DNA of 64,000 nt from Chalciporus piperatus (taxonomy: Eukaryota > Basidiomycota > Agaricomycetes > Boletales > Boletaceae): positions 1 to 64,000 of the forward strand of contig JBBPTG010000102.1 of NCBI GenBank assembly GCA_038093975.1, read 5' to 3'. Of this stretch, positions 21,906-33,621 are shown in pieces (the stretch's first letter is position 1; each line of letters opens with the position of its first letter). Position numbers and translations under genes: made by a program. The notes under the pieces were generated by a model. That model ran no database searches, had not been told where the DNA came from, and saw only the letters and a program-made list of their open reading frames with translations.

Positions 21906-23671
21906 TCAGGCTGCACGTTTCTCCCTCGTATCGTGCAGCTCTAGCAGTTTCAAGGTAGGTATAAGCGAGGCGAGTTCTTCTCTTTCCTCCCAAGACACCG
22001 CCGCTCCCTTGATCTTGAGCGTCTCGAGTTGACAATTCGACCGAGATATGAAATTCTTAAACTCCTTGTGCGCCCAATCCGACTTCTCCTTGTGCGCCCG
22101 ATTCAACTTCATCCCAAGGTCAAGCTCGCGCAAGTTGGGTAGGGTTAACTTGTCCAGAATATGCCCGATATAACCTTGTCCAACGCTGATCGTCAGCGAG
22201 CGAAGTTTGTGATGGGTGAGAGGAGCATGATCAAGTTCGTCAACGTAAACAAATGAGACAACCATGTTTTCAAGGTTGAGGCAAAACTGGAGGGGCAAAA
22301 ATCCAATGTCTTCGCTGGACGGGGTATCCAGAGTGATGCTTGTGAGGTCTGTCCAACCGGGTTGGAAGACGTTGAAGAGAGAATCAACGTCGCTTCGGCG
22401 CATATTCCCGGTGGTTATGCCGAAAGCGCGATCCCCCGATCCGTTGAGCAAAGGCTGACAGAAGTCATTACTGTAAGAATCATTAAGGCGGAGGTGACGT
22501 AAGTTGGGGAGTGTCAGCGTGTCGAAAAGCGCGCCCTCCCCACACATTCCCGAGATCTCCAACGTACGAAGTTTTGCGTGTGTGAGCGAGACGGGGCCTT
22601 CTACTTTGCGAGCGAAAATTTTAGAGAAGAGGAGGTGTTCGAGGTTGGGACACATCTGGAGGAGCGTCAAGAAGATTGGATGGTCGACATCATCATCTTG
22701 ATCGAATAACACTCCGAGATGTGTGAGATTGGTCCATCCCGGATTAAAAACGGACAGAGTATCCTGCTGGAAAATAGGAGAGCAAATGATAAGGTTGTAA
22801 AGGCGAGGGTGTGGCTGGACGATCGATAGGCTCCGCTGCATGGTATCCAGATATCCGTCGAGATAGAGGCTTTCAAGATTAGGAACATTCCCAAGCAACA
22901 CATGCAGATCATCCGCCGAGTCAAATGCGATGTAAAGATCCGTGCAGCGCTTGGTGTAAAGGCCTGAGAAAACGACGGCCGGCGTTTGCCATTGTCGATC
23001 TCGCCGGTTAAATATGTTGTCTAGGTTGATTTTGAGCGAAAGCGGACAACCGCCCGAATTCCCGAGCCAACGCTGGTATATGCTAAGCTGTTCCTCCGGC
23101 TTCCTCCTGGTGTCGTTGATAGCCAATGAACACCACGATCTCGGGGTACCAAGAGCAACTCCTCGCCAACTCCTGCATATTTGTGTTAGCAGCAACGGTG
23201 CCTCTCGTGAATCTGGCGTGAGGTACTGCTCATCGGGCAAACATTGGATGAAGATCTCGTTGAGTATATCCGAGGGGAGGCGACGGATGCACGACACGAA
23301 GCCCTCGTGAGTCTTCACGGAACACGCTATCCGCTCACGTTTCTCATGAAACTGTCGAACGAGGGAGTTCATTCGCTCTAGGATGGTGTCAAGGGCGTCG
23401 AGTTGCTCCCGCTGCTGGAACACGATGTCGCGAATGGCAGGGACATCCAATCCCGATGCGACGTAGTTAGAGGTAGAATACTTGGCGTACGGGGTGTGTA
23501 TGGATGGAAACTGTGTTTCACCATTAGCCTTGTTGTTAGAGCGTGAACTAGGTGGAATCCTACAATAGCCTGAGGATCAAAGGCCGAAAGCTAGAGTAGG
23601 AAGTATAAGTGAACTTTCCCTAGTTGGTCAACAAGGATACTCACTGTTCGAAGGAGCTCTTCAACAGACAT
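21906..23671 (-). CDS. F-box/LRR-like protein, copy B (intact)
   Basis: Exon 1 is 23671-23645 (MSVEELLRT), the intron 23644-23511 (GTGAGT donor, CAG acceptor) and exon 2 23510-21906; about 543 residues. After the short leader FPSIHTPYAKYSTS comes a helical segment (REQLDALDTILERMNSLVRQ), the F-box-like block RRLPSDILNEIFIQCLP, the conserved RSWRGVALGTPRSWCSL, and then irregular leucine-rich repeats (NLEHLLFSKI, LPNLRELDL) to the C-terminus. Expected role: substrate receptor of an SCF ubiquitin ligase. A TTG at 23450 is not the start, because the ATG plus intron model restores a frame that is conserved in copy A as well. Copy A, 20 kb away in the same orientation, shares this exon structure and both flanks but carries a stop codon. 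Substrate unknown. Confidence 0.85.
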
Positions 23672-23836
23672 CGCTGTGTACTAGGTCTAGTAGTAGTACG
23701 TGGTTTACTTTGATTCAATTTCAAAGTGGATGTACCGAGCCTCCACGTGATGAACTCTATAGGTAGAGCCTCTTTGTTAATAATTATTGGCAGGCGATGC
23801 CCGGGTGACGTTTCCTGACGTCGCATAGTGGAGGGT

Positions 23837-23883
23837 GAACGACTGTCTTCATCACGACTCTTTGGTTTGTCTAGGGGAGACTA
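23837..23883. repeat. Short bipartite repeat, copy 2
   Basis: GAACGACTGTCTTC and GGGAGACTA lie 24 bp apart, matching the copies at 4876-4921 and 24199-24243; the middle is not conserved. Confidence 0.55.
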
Positions 23884-24039
23884 CGGACGTCGTGCACTCG
23901 GGACTTCACGCTAACATTTTGGTTGATTTGGTGTAGGGTTAAATGACTGCATTCTGTATCAACCAGGTAGTACGTACGTATGTATTCGTTGAAATCCCTT
24001 TCGGTCCCCGTTCTCGGACTGTGACAGTGCCCGGCACTT

Positions 24040-24870
24040 AGGTCTTCGTTGCGCTCGCGCTGGGTTTCCGAGTCGGCACGTTGGCGGACGCCGAGCATCA
24101 TCACTGTCACCCTCATTGGCTACCTTTTCGATGGGAATTTCTCCAGCTCGTGAGTCTATTTGATTGTGTAACGCTGTGTGGAGGTCTCGATAGAGCAAGA
24201 ACGACTGTCTTCTGCTCATCGAGAGTCTGGGTTTGGGAGACTAGTGTGGAGGTAACTTCAATGAGATGGATTGTTCGGCCCGTCAAACCAGTTGGATAGG
24301 TTGATTTTGTACTGTGTCCGGCGGATTATTTTCACGACGTGAGTGATCATTGCCTCTCGCATTCTGGCTGGTCGTAATGGACACACTTGGCGCAATGGCG
24401 CGTCAGTGTTTCACATGTGCTTGTACTCGTTCTCGTGAGTATGTTCCGTTGCTGTCCGGGTATGTTGTTGCTGAAACGCATGGTAGTGGTTCACCCTCCC
24501 GACTCAGTGGGCGTGGACGCTCTTCCAGTTCAGCCTCGGAAAAGGTACGTCATCCTTTCCGTTCATCAGTGTGCTCATTGGTGATATATTTACGGTCCGG
24601 CGCAGTATACACCATCACCTTCCTCACATTGTAAGTCGTCAATTCTGTCTTTTCGCCGGAAGATATCGATATCCTTTTCTTTTGTGTCTGGAAGTGCTGA
24701 CCGAGTGCATAGGCTAAACACACGCGACAGCCTCGAATCAACAGCCAACGTCGACAATGGACGATCAATGCCTGTGTTCCATATGTCAAAGTTCGAGCAT
24801 TTGCTCACGAGACATGACGTCGAGGATGGGGGTAACAAGTCTGCGGGCCTCTCGGCCCTCAAGGGCTAAG
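24040..24870 (+). pseudogene. Possible DUF6534-like membrane protein, C-terminal pieces
   Basis: The final exon-like segments read SLVIYLRSGAVYTITFLTL (about 24570-24632), an intron with GTAAGT donor and TAG acceptor, then LNTRDSLESTANVDNGRS to a stop at 24868-24870. The LNTRDSL ending after a hydrophobic helix is typical of the C-terminus of DUF6534 proteins. An upstream segment (24040-24150) could encode the cytoplasmic/TM5 part in one frame. A complete frame could not be built. Together with 20052-21660 this may be one gene separated by the F-box duplication. Confidence 0.33.
24199..24243. repeat. Short bipartite repeat, copy 3
   Basis: GAACGACTGTCTTC and GGGAGACTA lie 22 bp apart, only 315 bp from copy 2. 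Confidence 0.55.
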
Positions 24871-25352
24871 TAGGTCGGCCAAGCATGAAGGAATACGGAC
24901 TACAACGCGGTGTGTCCTCAAGCCTGAGTGGGGGGTGAGTATGAGCTTTGAAGGATTCGAATGTAAACGTCGTTCCTTGCCTTGCATGAAGGTTACTGTA
25001 TATCCGTACTACTTAGTACCTCTCAATGCAAACTATAGGTGCTAATTCACCCCTCGTCGTTGTAATTTGCCTCGATTCAGCATATCAATGACTTGGATAA
25101 TCCCTCCCTCGTCACGGCCTGTTTGACACAACCGGAACACAAACACAAACGTTCTCTGCAACAAACCGCTCCAACGTGTAGAAGGAAAGAGGTGATTGAT
25201 CATGTGGATCTGAAATGGCACTAAAATACTTCCGAGTGTGGTCATGCCAGACTAGGCTATCATAATACAGGATGCTGCAGGCGCCTACTACATCAAGTTG
25301 GCCATATAGCTGGACCCTGTGACCTCCGAGTCCAGCTTTAAACCCCAAACCA

Positions 25353-28150
25353 ATGTCGTCTCTCAGCACTGCATATAACTTTGAGGAATCCAAGTTGCTG
25401 TGGAATCCTCCCCATCCTGGCCATGCGGTCTGCGAGAAGCTGAGGCGGGAAATCAACATGAAACGAGGTCTCAACCTGAGTACGTTCATCGTGATACGTC
25501 TGTGCTTGCTTTGGAATCGCGTTCTTACCTGGAGGTGTCGTAGAGGACTACAATGATCTTCACGCCTACTCAGTGTCTGACTACAACTTTTGGCTGGACT
25601 TGTGGCAATTTTTGGGTATCATCGCTTCTGTTCAACCTCAACCGAACAAGGTATGTACCATGTACTGTTGTCAATCGAAACGACCCTCTCATCCCAATAC
25701 GGCGATACCCAACTACTGTATAGATTATTGTACCAGGCACTATCCCTGAACGTCCATCCTGGTTTCCGGGAACCCGTCTTAACTATGCCGAGAACCTCCT
25801 CTGGAGGAATGACGGCGGCATCGCTATCACCGCGGCCTATGAATATGACCTTCACCCAACGAGCGCGGACAAAGCTCAATTTAGTGGTGTTAAGCACTAC
25901 ACCTACCGCGAGTTGAGGGAAATGGTGCGGGTCATGGCTGCTGGAATGAAGAGAGTCGGTGTGCGTGTCGGTGATAGAGTTGCTGGTATGTTCAAGGAAC
26001 GCTCGTTGCAGGGAATGGATACTGAATTGAGGACGCATCTCTATTCTTTGATCCTCCCCATGTAACAGCTATCATTACGAACTCCATCGCCGGTGTCGTT
26101 ATAGCTCTGGCAGCTGCCTCGATCGGTGCCGCATTCTCGAGCACGTCGACGGATATGGGTGCCTCTGCCATCCTCGACAGGTATCACCAAATTCGGCCCA
26201 AAATCCTTTTTGCTTCCTCTGAGACAGTTTATGCGGGAAAGACGATCAACACCGCTCAAAAGATTGCGGAGGTGGTGAGGAATTTGAGATCGGGTGGATA
26301 TGGGCTCGAAAGAGCCGTCGTACTGGGAAGTGAGAAAACTGGGAATCTGGTCGAAGTCCCTGGCTGGTAGGCTTCCTGTCTCTTGTGCATTGGAGGATTT
26401 CTGACTCGTGTCTGCGTATAGCGTCACTATCCGCGCTTTTCTTACTCCCTTGTCCGCGAAGGAGGACTATCCATTGACTTTTGAACAGCTTCCGTTTGAT
26501 CATCCCTTGTATATTCTATACTCGTCGGGAACCAGTGGGTCACCGAAATGCATTGTTCATACTGCAGGGGTGAGCCTGGTCTTCTCTTCAAGGAATTGTC
26601 GTCTGATTTCACCTCGGATTCACGCAGGGCGCGCTGATGAACAGCAAGAAGGATCGATATGTTGGTCTCGGAGTACTACCCACCGATATCTATTTTCAAT
26701 ATACTACTGTGCGTACACGTCCAGCCTTCGAGAGATTATAATCTCATTTGAAGTACAGACCGGATGGGTGATGTGGCCATTGATGCTCATAGGCCTTGCA
26801 TGTGGAGCACGCATTGTGTTGTACGAAGGCTCCCCCTTCTACCCGGACGTGAAGGAATATCTCACATTCATAGACTGGATAGGGTAGGATACTCTACCCC
26901 AAGCTTCGATATAAGCTTTCCCTCATATCATTGGCCTACGCAGGGTGACAGTCCTCGGCACCTCTCCACGTTTCCTAGCTGAAGTGCGGGCACGCAATGT
27001 GAACCCCCTCTCCATCTCTTCGTCATCTACACCTTTCTCTGGCCTTCGCGAAATGACGGTGACGGGTTCGGTACTGACGCCTCGGCTTATGACCTGGGCC
27101 CACAAAGCATTCGGAGGGAATTTACATATTGGTAACTCCAGTGGAGGGACAGATGTTTTTTGTTCTTGTAAGTTCGGTCTCCTCCCCCAACCTTGGAAGG
27201 TTCTTGTAAGAGAAAGCTTACCTTAGCCCACAGTTGCGACTGCCGTGCTGTCCCTGCCCCTACATGCTGGAGGTTTGTCTCTCTGTATTTCCATGGGCAT
27301 TCCTAACTTGAACCACTGCGAGCACAGAACTCCAAGGCCCATCTCTTGGCATGGCAGTCTCTGTCTATTCACCGGATGGAAAACCCATCCCCGCCAATGC
27401 TGGCATACCTGGGGAACTGGTTATTGCTCGACCACATCCCTCTGTTCCACTATACCTCCTTAACGATACCCCCACCCATGACAAATTCCTTTTTACATAC
27501 TTCCGCACTTTTCCACCCGGCCCTGATGGCACCCCCGTGTGGCACCAAGGTGATTTCGTCGTTCGTAACCCCGCCACGGGTGGTTTCGTCTTCTTGGGGC
27601 GAAGTGATGGTGTTCTTAATCCTAGCGGAGTGCGGTTTGGAAGCGCGGAAATTTATAAGGTCGTCAATGGTGAAACAGAGGGCTTGGAAGGGGTGGAGGA
27701 TGCCCTTTGCGTTGGACAAAGGAGGGCTGGTGAAGAAGACGAGAAGGTACTCTTGTTTTTGAAGATGAGGCATGGTCACAAAGGAAAGGTTGGGAAAGAG
27801 TTGAGGGAAAGGGTAAGGAGCGTGATCAGGGGTGATTTGAGTAGGAGACACGTCCCCGCGGGAATCTTTGAAGTGGAGGATATACCTGTGAGTGAATTTC
27901 TTTCCTGGGTCGGGCGTTTGGAAGATGTGATATCGAGACTGATTTACTTTGGTAGTACACAGTGAACGGTAAGAAGATTGAGATTGCAATCAAACAAATT
28001 GTCTCCGGTCTCGATGTTGTCCCCAGCGGGACCGTTGCCAACCCTGAATCGTTCAAGCTATACTATAAGTATAGGCAGTTCGAGGACGTGATAAAGCAGG
28101 AGGGAGGCACCGACGTAGGTCCCAGGGTGAAGGCCAAGGCACTATTGTGA
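25353..28150 (+). CDS. Acetoacetyl-CoA synthetase
   Basis: Eleven exons: 25353-25479, 25544-25650, 25724-25985, 26069-26366, 26422-26569, 26628-26708, 26759-26883, 26944-27167, 27234-27272, 27328-27887 and 27956-28150 (721 aa). ANL-superfamily adenylating enzyme that activates acetoacetate with ATP and CoA in the cytosol. The P-loop YSSGTSGSPKCIVHTAGG, the GNSSGGTDV motif and the hinge FLGRSDGVLNPSGVRFGSAE are intact, and the C-terminal lysine motif lies in YTVNGKKIEI. The N-terminal WFPGTRLNYAENLL and the length match acetoacetyl-CoA synthetases rather than acetyl-CoA synthetases. Every exon join preserves frame. Likely role: recovering ketone-body-type carbon from leucine or lipid breakdown for sterol or lipid synthesis. 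It is flanked by gene-poor stretches. Confidence 0.93.
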
Positions 28151-29218
28151 GATGGGACAAACATACGAGCGATGTCGATCTATCTGGTGTGCTGCTCTGC
28201 TTCCTGTCTTGATAACGCCTTTTGAATCTGTAGCACCTGAGTTATACCAAAATATCATTGCTGAGCGCAAACATTGGAACTGAAAGTAGGTACAACATGT
28301 TCAGCAATATGATCGTCAAAGTAATACCGCACACTACCGAAATACGAGCAAGGGGTAACTTTTGTCAATGGGCCCACTCGGTCATCGGTGACTTTTCATG
28401 GAACTTGCTTTGTCCGGAACCAGCTGAGTTGAATAACCTCCCCGGGGCCCTCGAGAGGATCGACACTAATGTGTACTTACTCCGCTCTGGGGTATCAGTA
28501 AAGGGACCAAGGGTTGTCATCTCCAGTGCCAGGAACCGCCGCGCCGAAAGATGTCTCATTCATGGACCACCTCATCTCTCAGTTTATTTGCCAGCGCCGA
28601 GAGTGCATCTACGGGGAGAGTTATGTAAGCTAGAGACTTGTATTCCGAGGTATGGCATGCTGCCCGTCGGCCGGCTGCGTTTCGTTTGCGAGCATGATCA
28701 CAACTGCATGGTGCTCGGTAATGAACCTTTCATGTGCGCCATCAAGCGACAGTGTCATGGACTTTATCCCTGATTGCGTATTCACCAGAAAAAAGAGATA
28801 GTATGGGAACTCCGATTTCTTGATGCCCGACGGCATCATGCGTAAGTAATCCAACAACTGAAGCTATCAGATTGCGGGGAAGTAACATACATTCCACAGC
28901 GTGAGTTCACCGTTCCATGGCCGCGTCTGGCATAAAATTTTCTTCAACAAGGGCAGTCCAAAATGATAACTGGTGTTTCTAGTGATGAACCGGTGGGTTG
29001 CGGTAAGAGAAGGAAAACTGGCGAGAGGATCTCCTTCGCGAGTTGCCCAACCAGCAATCGCGTGATTCCCAGGCCGGGCCCGAAGTTTTCTGATAGGGAC
29101 TGCTGTAGACCGAGATCGACGAGGTGCAGATTGGGTGCAGACAATGATCGCCTACAATAACCCCTCGAATGGGGGTCTACTCGATTGACGACCCTGACTC
29201 GGACCAATTCATTGTCAG
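28151..29218. other. Intergenic
   Basis: The longest ORF (28258-28773, 171 codons) begins right after the synthetase 3' end and shows no recognised motif; minus-strand ORFs of 64-166 codons likewise. I see no supportable gene. Confidence 0.4.
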
Positions 29219-30842
29219 ATGTCCGGACCCTCTCCACCGTCGGACAGCACGATGGAGCCTCCCACCGCATCGACACGCAACCCCCTGCTACTCCCAGAAT
29301 TATTTGACGTCGTATTAGACCATCTCTCAAAGTATCATGACCTTGAGGCTGGTCGTCACCACGACCGAAGGCTGGTGAAGGAAGAGGAACGAGGAGCGCT
29401 ATTGGCCTTGGCTCGAACTTGTCGAGATTTTTCAAACCCTTCACTCGACCGCTTAGCTTGGTTCGCTCTCACCGCTTATTAAGTGCTATGGCGGAAACAC
29501 CGGACGAATCTGGGTTGTGAAGTCATTGGTAAAGAGTTTTCTCTTATTCATATCGGCTCTAATCACACTGGCAGACCCCGCCAACTTCCGGTGAATTGGA
29601 CATCATTCGTCGGTACTCCCCACGGATCAGGACACTCTATGTGCTCGACGCTCCTTCTCTGCTGCTCTTGGGATGCATTGGCTTGCAATCCTCCTCTTTC
29701 TTTCCCAACCTCACCAGTCTCGTCTATGATGATACCTACCCCAGCGAATATGGTATTCCCGCTGTGCCATTTGGCACACTCGCGTGTTTACTCAGTCCCA
29801 AAGTCACCTCCCTGGAACTCCAGTTTACTGGAAAGATCGACGGAGTAGAGACATTTCTCCGGGACTTGCATCAAATCTGTCCGAATCTCAGATCCTTCAC
29901 ATCCAAACACAATGAATCTAGAGGGAATCGAGACCTACAAACCCTCCACCACATCCCTGACCTCTCCGGCTTTAGGAATCTTCACTCTGACACCCTGAAG
30001 ACGCCCATTGACCACATCACTTTCGAAAATATTTCCATGTCTCCCCTTCCTCGAGCATTCTCCGCAGTGGTTGATCGCAAACAATGGGACCCAATGACAT
30101 ACCATTTTACCATGTTAAGCATGTGGTCCTGGAGGTCTGGAATCTCAACATTGTCACCAATTTGCTGCAACCTGTTGATCAGGCATTCGACTACATCGAT
30201 GTCCGGGTCGATTGGGAAGGTCAATCAGATACTGGACCCACTGCTGACAGTGTATATGCATTCTTCAATGCACTGGCCTCCCATCAGCTTGCCAATTCCC
30301 TGCAGACAATTCAACTTACACAGCCTCAAAGCGGTCTAACGATAGTTAACCCTCTGTCCTTCGCCCTCCCCTCGCTTCTTACATCCTTTCGTCGTCTGGA
30401 GACACTTGTGATCGATTTGGGTAATTTTTCTATCGACGACAGACAGTTAGCCGAGTTGGCTTGTCTTCGGAACTCCCTCCAGGTCTTGGAGCTGCCTTGT
30501 CTGGCTGGACCTTGGTCGTTGGCAAAGCATCCGACTCTCCAAGGAATTCTATCATTGGCCGGATCTTGCCAGCGGCTTAAACAGCTCACTCTGTCCATCG
30601 ACGCTAGGGATATCCCGCAAGATACGGATCCAAACATCCAGAATACTACTCTCGAGGATGTGTCATTTCTATACTCCCCGATCGACGATCCAGGAGGAGT
30701 GGCGGACTTTATCTCTAAACATTTTTCGTCGGTGACGTATGTCGCATGGCCTTGGATAGTAAATGCCTCCCCTTGGCAGGAATACCAGGGGCGTTGGGAG
30801 GATGTCAACGAGAAGCTTCAGGCAGCTGGGAGGAGTGATTGA
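29219..30842 (+). pseudogene. F-box/LRR-like pseudogene with three frame breaks
   Basis: The start (MSGPSPPSDSTMEPPTAS, then LLLPELFDVVLDHLSKY and LALARTCRDFSNPSLDRL) is a classic agaricomycete F-box-type opening in frame 2. Continuity then needs a shift near 29455-29463 (to GSLSPLIKCYGG), a second near 29590 (from DPANF to LDIIRRYSPRIRTLYVLDA) and a third near 30083 (from AFSAVVDRK to NDIPFYHVKHVVLEVWNLN). Each break is small, has no GT-AG intron, and reading frames are otherwise long and protein-like; the C-terminus runs uninterrupted to the stop at 30840-30842. About 540 residues if restored, mostly LRR-like. Three independent indels fit pseudogenisation; local assembly error is the alternative because each can be explained by one or two bases. 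Confidence 0.6.
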
Positions 30843-32615
30843 TACAAATAATTCTGTGTCGTGCATACCAATCCCCGGTAAATTACTTCGTTGCCATTGC
30901 AAGACTGTGTACCAGCTAATTATGTAACTGAGTGAGTAGGTGAACATCCATATGGCCGAAGTTAAGGGGCAGCACCCGCCACTCGTCGAAGGAAGAACGA
31001 TGGACGGATCGAATGCGCGAGCGGGGGTCTTGGTCATCGCTCATGTGCGTCATGGGCTACCAGCGTGGCCGTACTCGCCACCCCAATGTCATTCTCGCGA
31101 AGACGCTAGTCACTGTATACATGCCGTGGATCCAGGACGGTTCGATATGCAACATGCTTGTGCCCTTGATGCAGTAACACCTACCGACGACGACAGGTTT
31201 TATGAACTTCATGTCACACACCAGCAGCAATTCCGTACTATCCTTGCCCCTTGCTCTTCGACCCAATTGTCGATCTCACCAAGGGATATCCACGAGTTGG
31301 TTTCCTGAACTTCGACGTTCAGAGGAACCCCGACTACGAAGATGACGGATCTTATTCCGCATATGATCACTGCGTTTTCCTTGATGCTATCACCCAATAC
31401 CGATATGTCGAACTCATTCTACCGAACAACAGTGGTGGATCCGACCATGGTGCCTCGGACAATCCTCCAAGAACATACAGCGTAACCACGTATTCATATG
31501 CAGGAACTCCTCTCTTTCAGACAATGTGTGGCCTATGACTTCATTCTGGCATCCCCTAACGGTCACCTCCGCGGAATTTTCCACACTCCCGCGGAAATGG
31601 TGTGCAAACTCTCAGTGACAGACTTGACGAGTTTCCGAGGACGGCTATCGCTAGGGTCGGGAATTTCTCCCCGGGCGAGATTTCAGATTCCATCCGCTTG
31701 ACTTCAATGGGGTCGAAGGACGAGTTTTCGCCACCGTACAAGCTCAGTGGTATTCCCAATGCTGAACTTTGGCGTTAGACGCCAAGCTATGGTTCCCAAG
31801 CGGTGATCCTCGGCACCGTGGAGACTCTGAGACAATGCGTTAGGGGTCGGTTTGCCTCTGTGGTGACCCTACATCGCTATTCCGCGGAGGTGAGCGAGGA
31901 TGTTGCGACTGGCTATGACGCAATGTTACTCCTACAAGCACATCTCTGTACCTAGATGAATCCAGGACATTTGGTGTCAAAGCAAAGATGCGTTGCGTAC
32001 AAAGAGATGGACGAGGAGAATAGGGTCTGTCGGTGTGGCTGTTCGACGTTGCTGATTGCCTACTCCGTCGTGTGCTCATATGCCAAGAGGTGATAGGCGT
32101 GAGCTCTTGATTCAGTTAAGGCTGTCAAGCATGTCAAGGCCGATCACACCACAGCTGAGCTCCCGCTTAGTGGCAGAGTCTCTGCGGAACGGCCGCAGCG
32201 ATGCGGTTTAGGGGTATAAATCACGTGGGTCTACTCAATATTGTGGCTGCGCAACTCTATAGCAGTTTCGGCTTTGCCACCATCATGATGGTGAGTCGAC
32301 CATCGCAAGCGACAAAGGTAGGCAAGAAACCGGACCGCTGAATCTGTTGACAGAAATAACATGTGGCCATTCAAGCTATGGTCCAGGGATCGAGTTTTGC
32401 GAAACAGGGGCCGTTGAAATGACGGAGCGATCACTATTACATTCGATTGAATTGACCCATTTATTTGACCTCACTCCGTTGTGGCCAATTCATTATAGGA
32501 TCAGATAAGAACAGACGCATTTTCATCTTTAGAGGGGTACGGCCAACTTTCCACCCACCTTGCAGCCTACCTCAACACCCACTTGCACCCAAGTTCCTCT
32601 TGAAAGTAGGTCACG
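30843..32615. other. Intergenic; possible gene relic
   Basis: Protein-like stretches (for example 31251-31538, which includes GYPRVGFLNFDVQRN) appear in shifting frames but I cannot assign a family or a model. A TATAAAT box at about 32215-32221 is followed 70 bp later by ATGATG and a GTGAGT donor, which may mark an unrecognised short transcript. The last 80 bp are the CT-rich leader of the next gene. Confidence 0.4.
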
Positions 32616-33621
32616 ATGGTTTCCTCTACCCTTTTCGCTGTCTTGGCTGTTTTCTCTTCGCTTGTGACTGTCAATGGGGCCGTCGTCCAGCGAGATGGGA
32701 CTTTCGTGAGTGCTGTCGTTGTTTGGGGTCGTGCTGGCTGATTCATGTAGACTTTCATGTCGCCCCAGCCGACGTCTCCTACCTCTGTAAGTACTTCTCC
32801 GACCGCCACCACGACCGCTAGCGTCACGCATACTACCACTGCGAGCACCACTCCGACCACGACTGCTACTACTGCTACTACCACTCCCACCGTGAGCACC
32901 ACTCCGACTACCACTGCGACTACCACTGCGACTGCCGTGAGCACCACCCCCACTACCACAAAGACCACCCAGACTACCACGTCCACTACCCCCACCATTA
33001 CCCCGACTACCACCAGTACCAGTTCCATTTCGGTTACCACTACTGCCAGCACTACCCCTACCAAAACTACCAGCGCCACTGTCCCTGTTACCACCAGCAC
33101 CAGCGCTACACAGTGCCCCGTTACAGTCACTGTTAGCTCTACATGTCCTCCCGCGACTACGACTTCCAGTACCGCTTCCCGTACTAAGACGGCGACGGCG
33201 ACGGCGTCTGCCACTGGTAGTCCCGGCACCGTTAGTTGCGACTCAGCTCAGACATGGCAAGCTGACTTCGCGGTAAGGCTCGTTTGTCCTTGGAAATCTG
33301 AACCGATGCTGACTATTCTCTCAGTACACTGCTGGAAACCAGGTAATCTTCAACAACCAGTTGTTCACGGCGATCCAGTGGACTTTCAATAATGCTCCGC
33401 CGGCCCACGCCGACCAATGGACTCTGAGCGGCACCTGTGCTCAGCCTATCAACAACAAGGCCAACTGCAACGGCGTTTCCGCCTGGCAGAGTACCACTGC
33501 GTACAACTCTGGAAGCACGGTCACGTTCAATGGTCGTCTCTGGCGCTCTGTGCAGTGGAGCGAGTCCAATACTCCAGGTGACACTTCTGGTTCGTGGCAG
33601 GATCTCGGCGTGTGTGCTTAA
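32616..33621 (+). CDS. Secreted Thr-rich protein with two CBM5/12-like modules
   Basis: Three exons, 32616-32705, 32751-33272 and 33325-33621 (302 aa). A signal peptide (LFAVLAVFSSLVTVNGA) is followed by a roughly 140-residue Thr/Ser linker made of TTT and TTP repeats, certain to be O-glycosylated if secreted. The C-terminal third has two tandem modules with the carbohydrate-binding pattern W..Y..G..V.FNN.L: one from WQADFAYTAGNQVIFNNQLF, the second from AWQSTTAYNSGSTVTFNGRL to the end. This matches chitin-binding CBM family 5/12. No catalytic domain is present. Possible roles: cell-wall adhesin, chitin-masking factor or scaffold. The antisense strand of the linker gives a long Val-rich ORF that is only a shadow. 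The ligand is inferred from the family. Confidence 0.85.

Larger units (their letters stand above)
23672..25352. other. Gene-poor region with short repeats and a membrane-protein relic
   Basis: The stretch holds two copies of the GAACGACTGTCTTC...GGGAGACTA element and the C-terminal relic described separately. The remaining bases (23700-23830 and 24870-25350) show no gene; the last 300 bp form the acetoacetyl-CoA synthetase promoter. Confidence 0.5.

Noticed and set aside
28258..28773. 171-codon plus-strand ORF after acetoacetyl-CoA synthetase
   Set aside because: Composition is not protein-like, no domain is recognisable, and it competes with antisense ORFs of similar length.
32567..33229. 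Long minus-strand ORF, Val-rich, 220 codons
   Set aside because: It is the exact antisense of the Thr-repeat linker (ACC/ACT read as GGT/AGT/GTA); the plus strand has signal peptide, introns and CBM modules.
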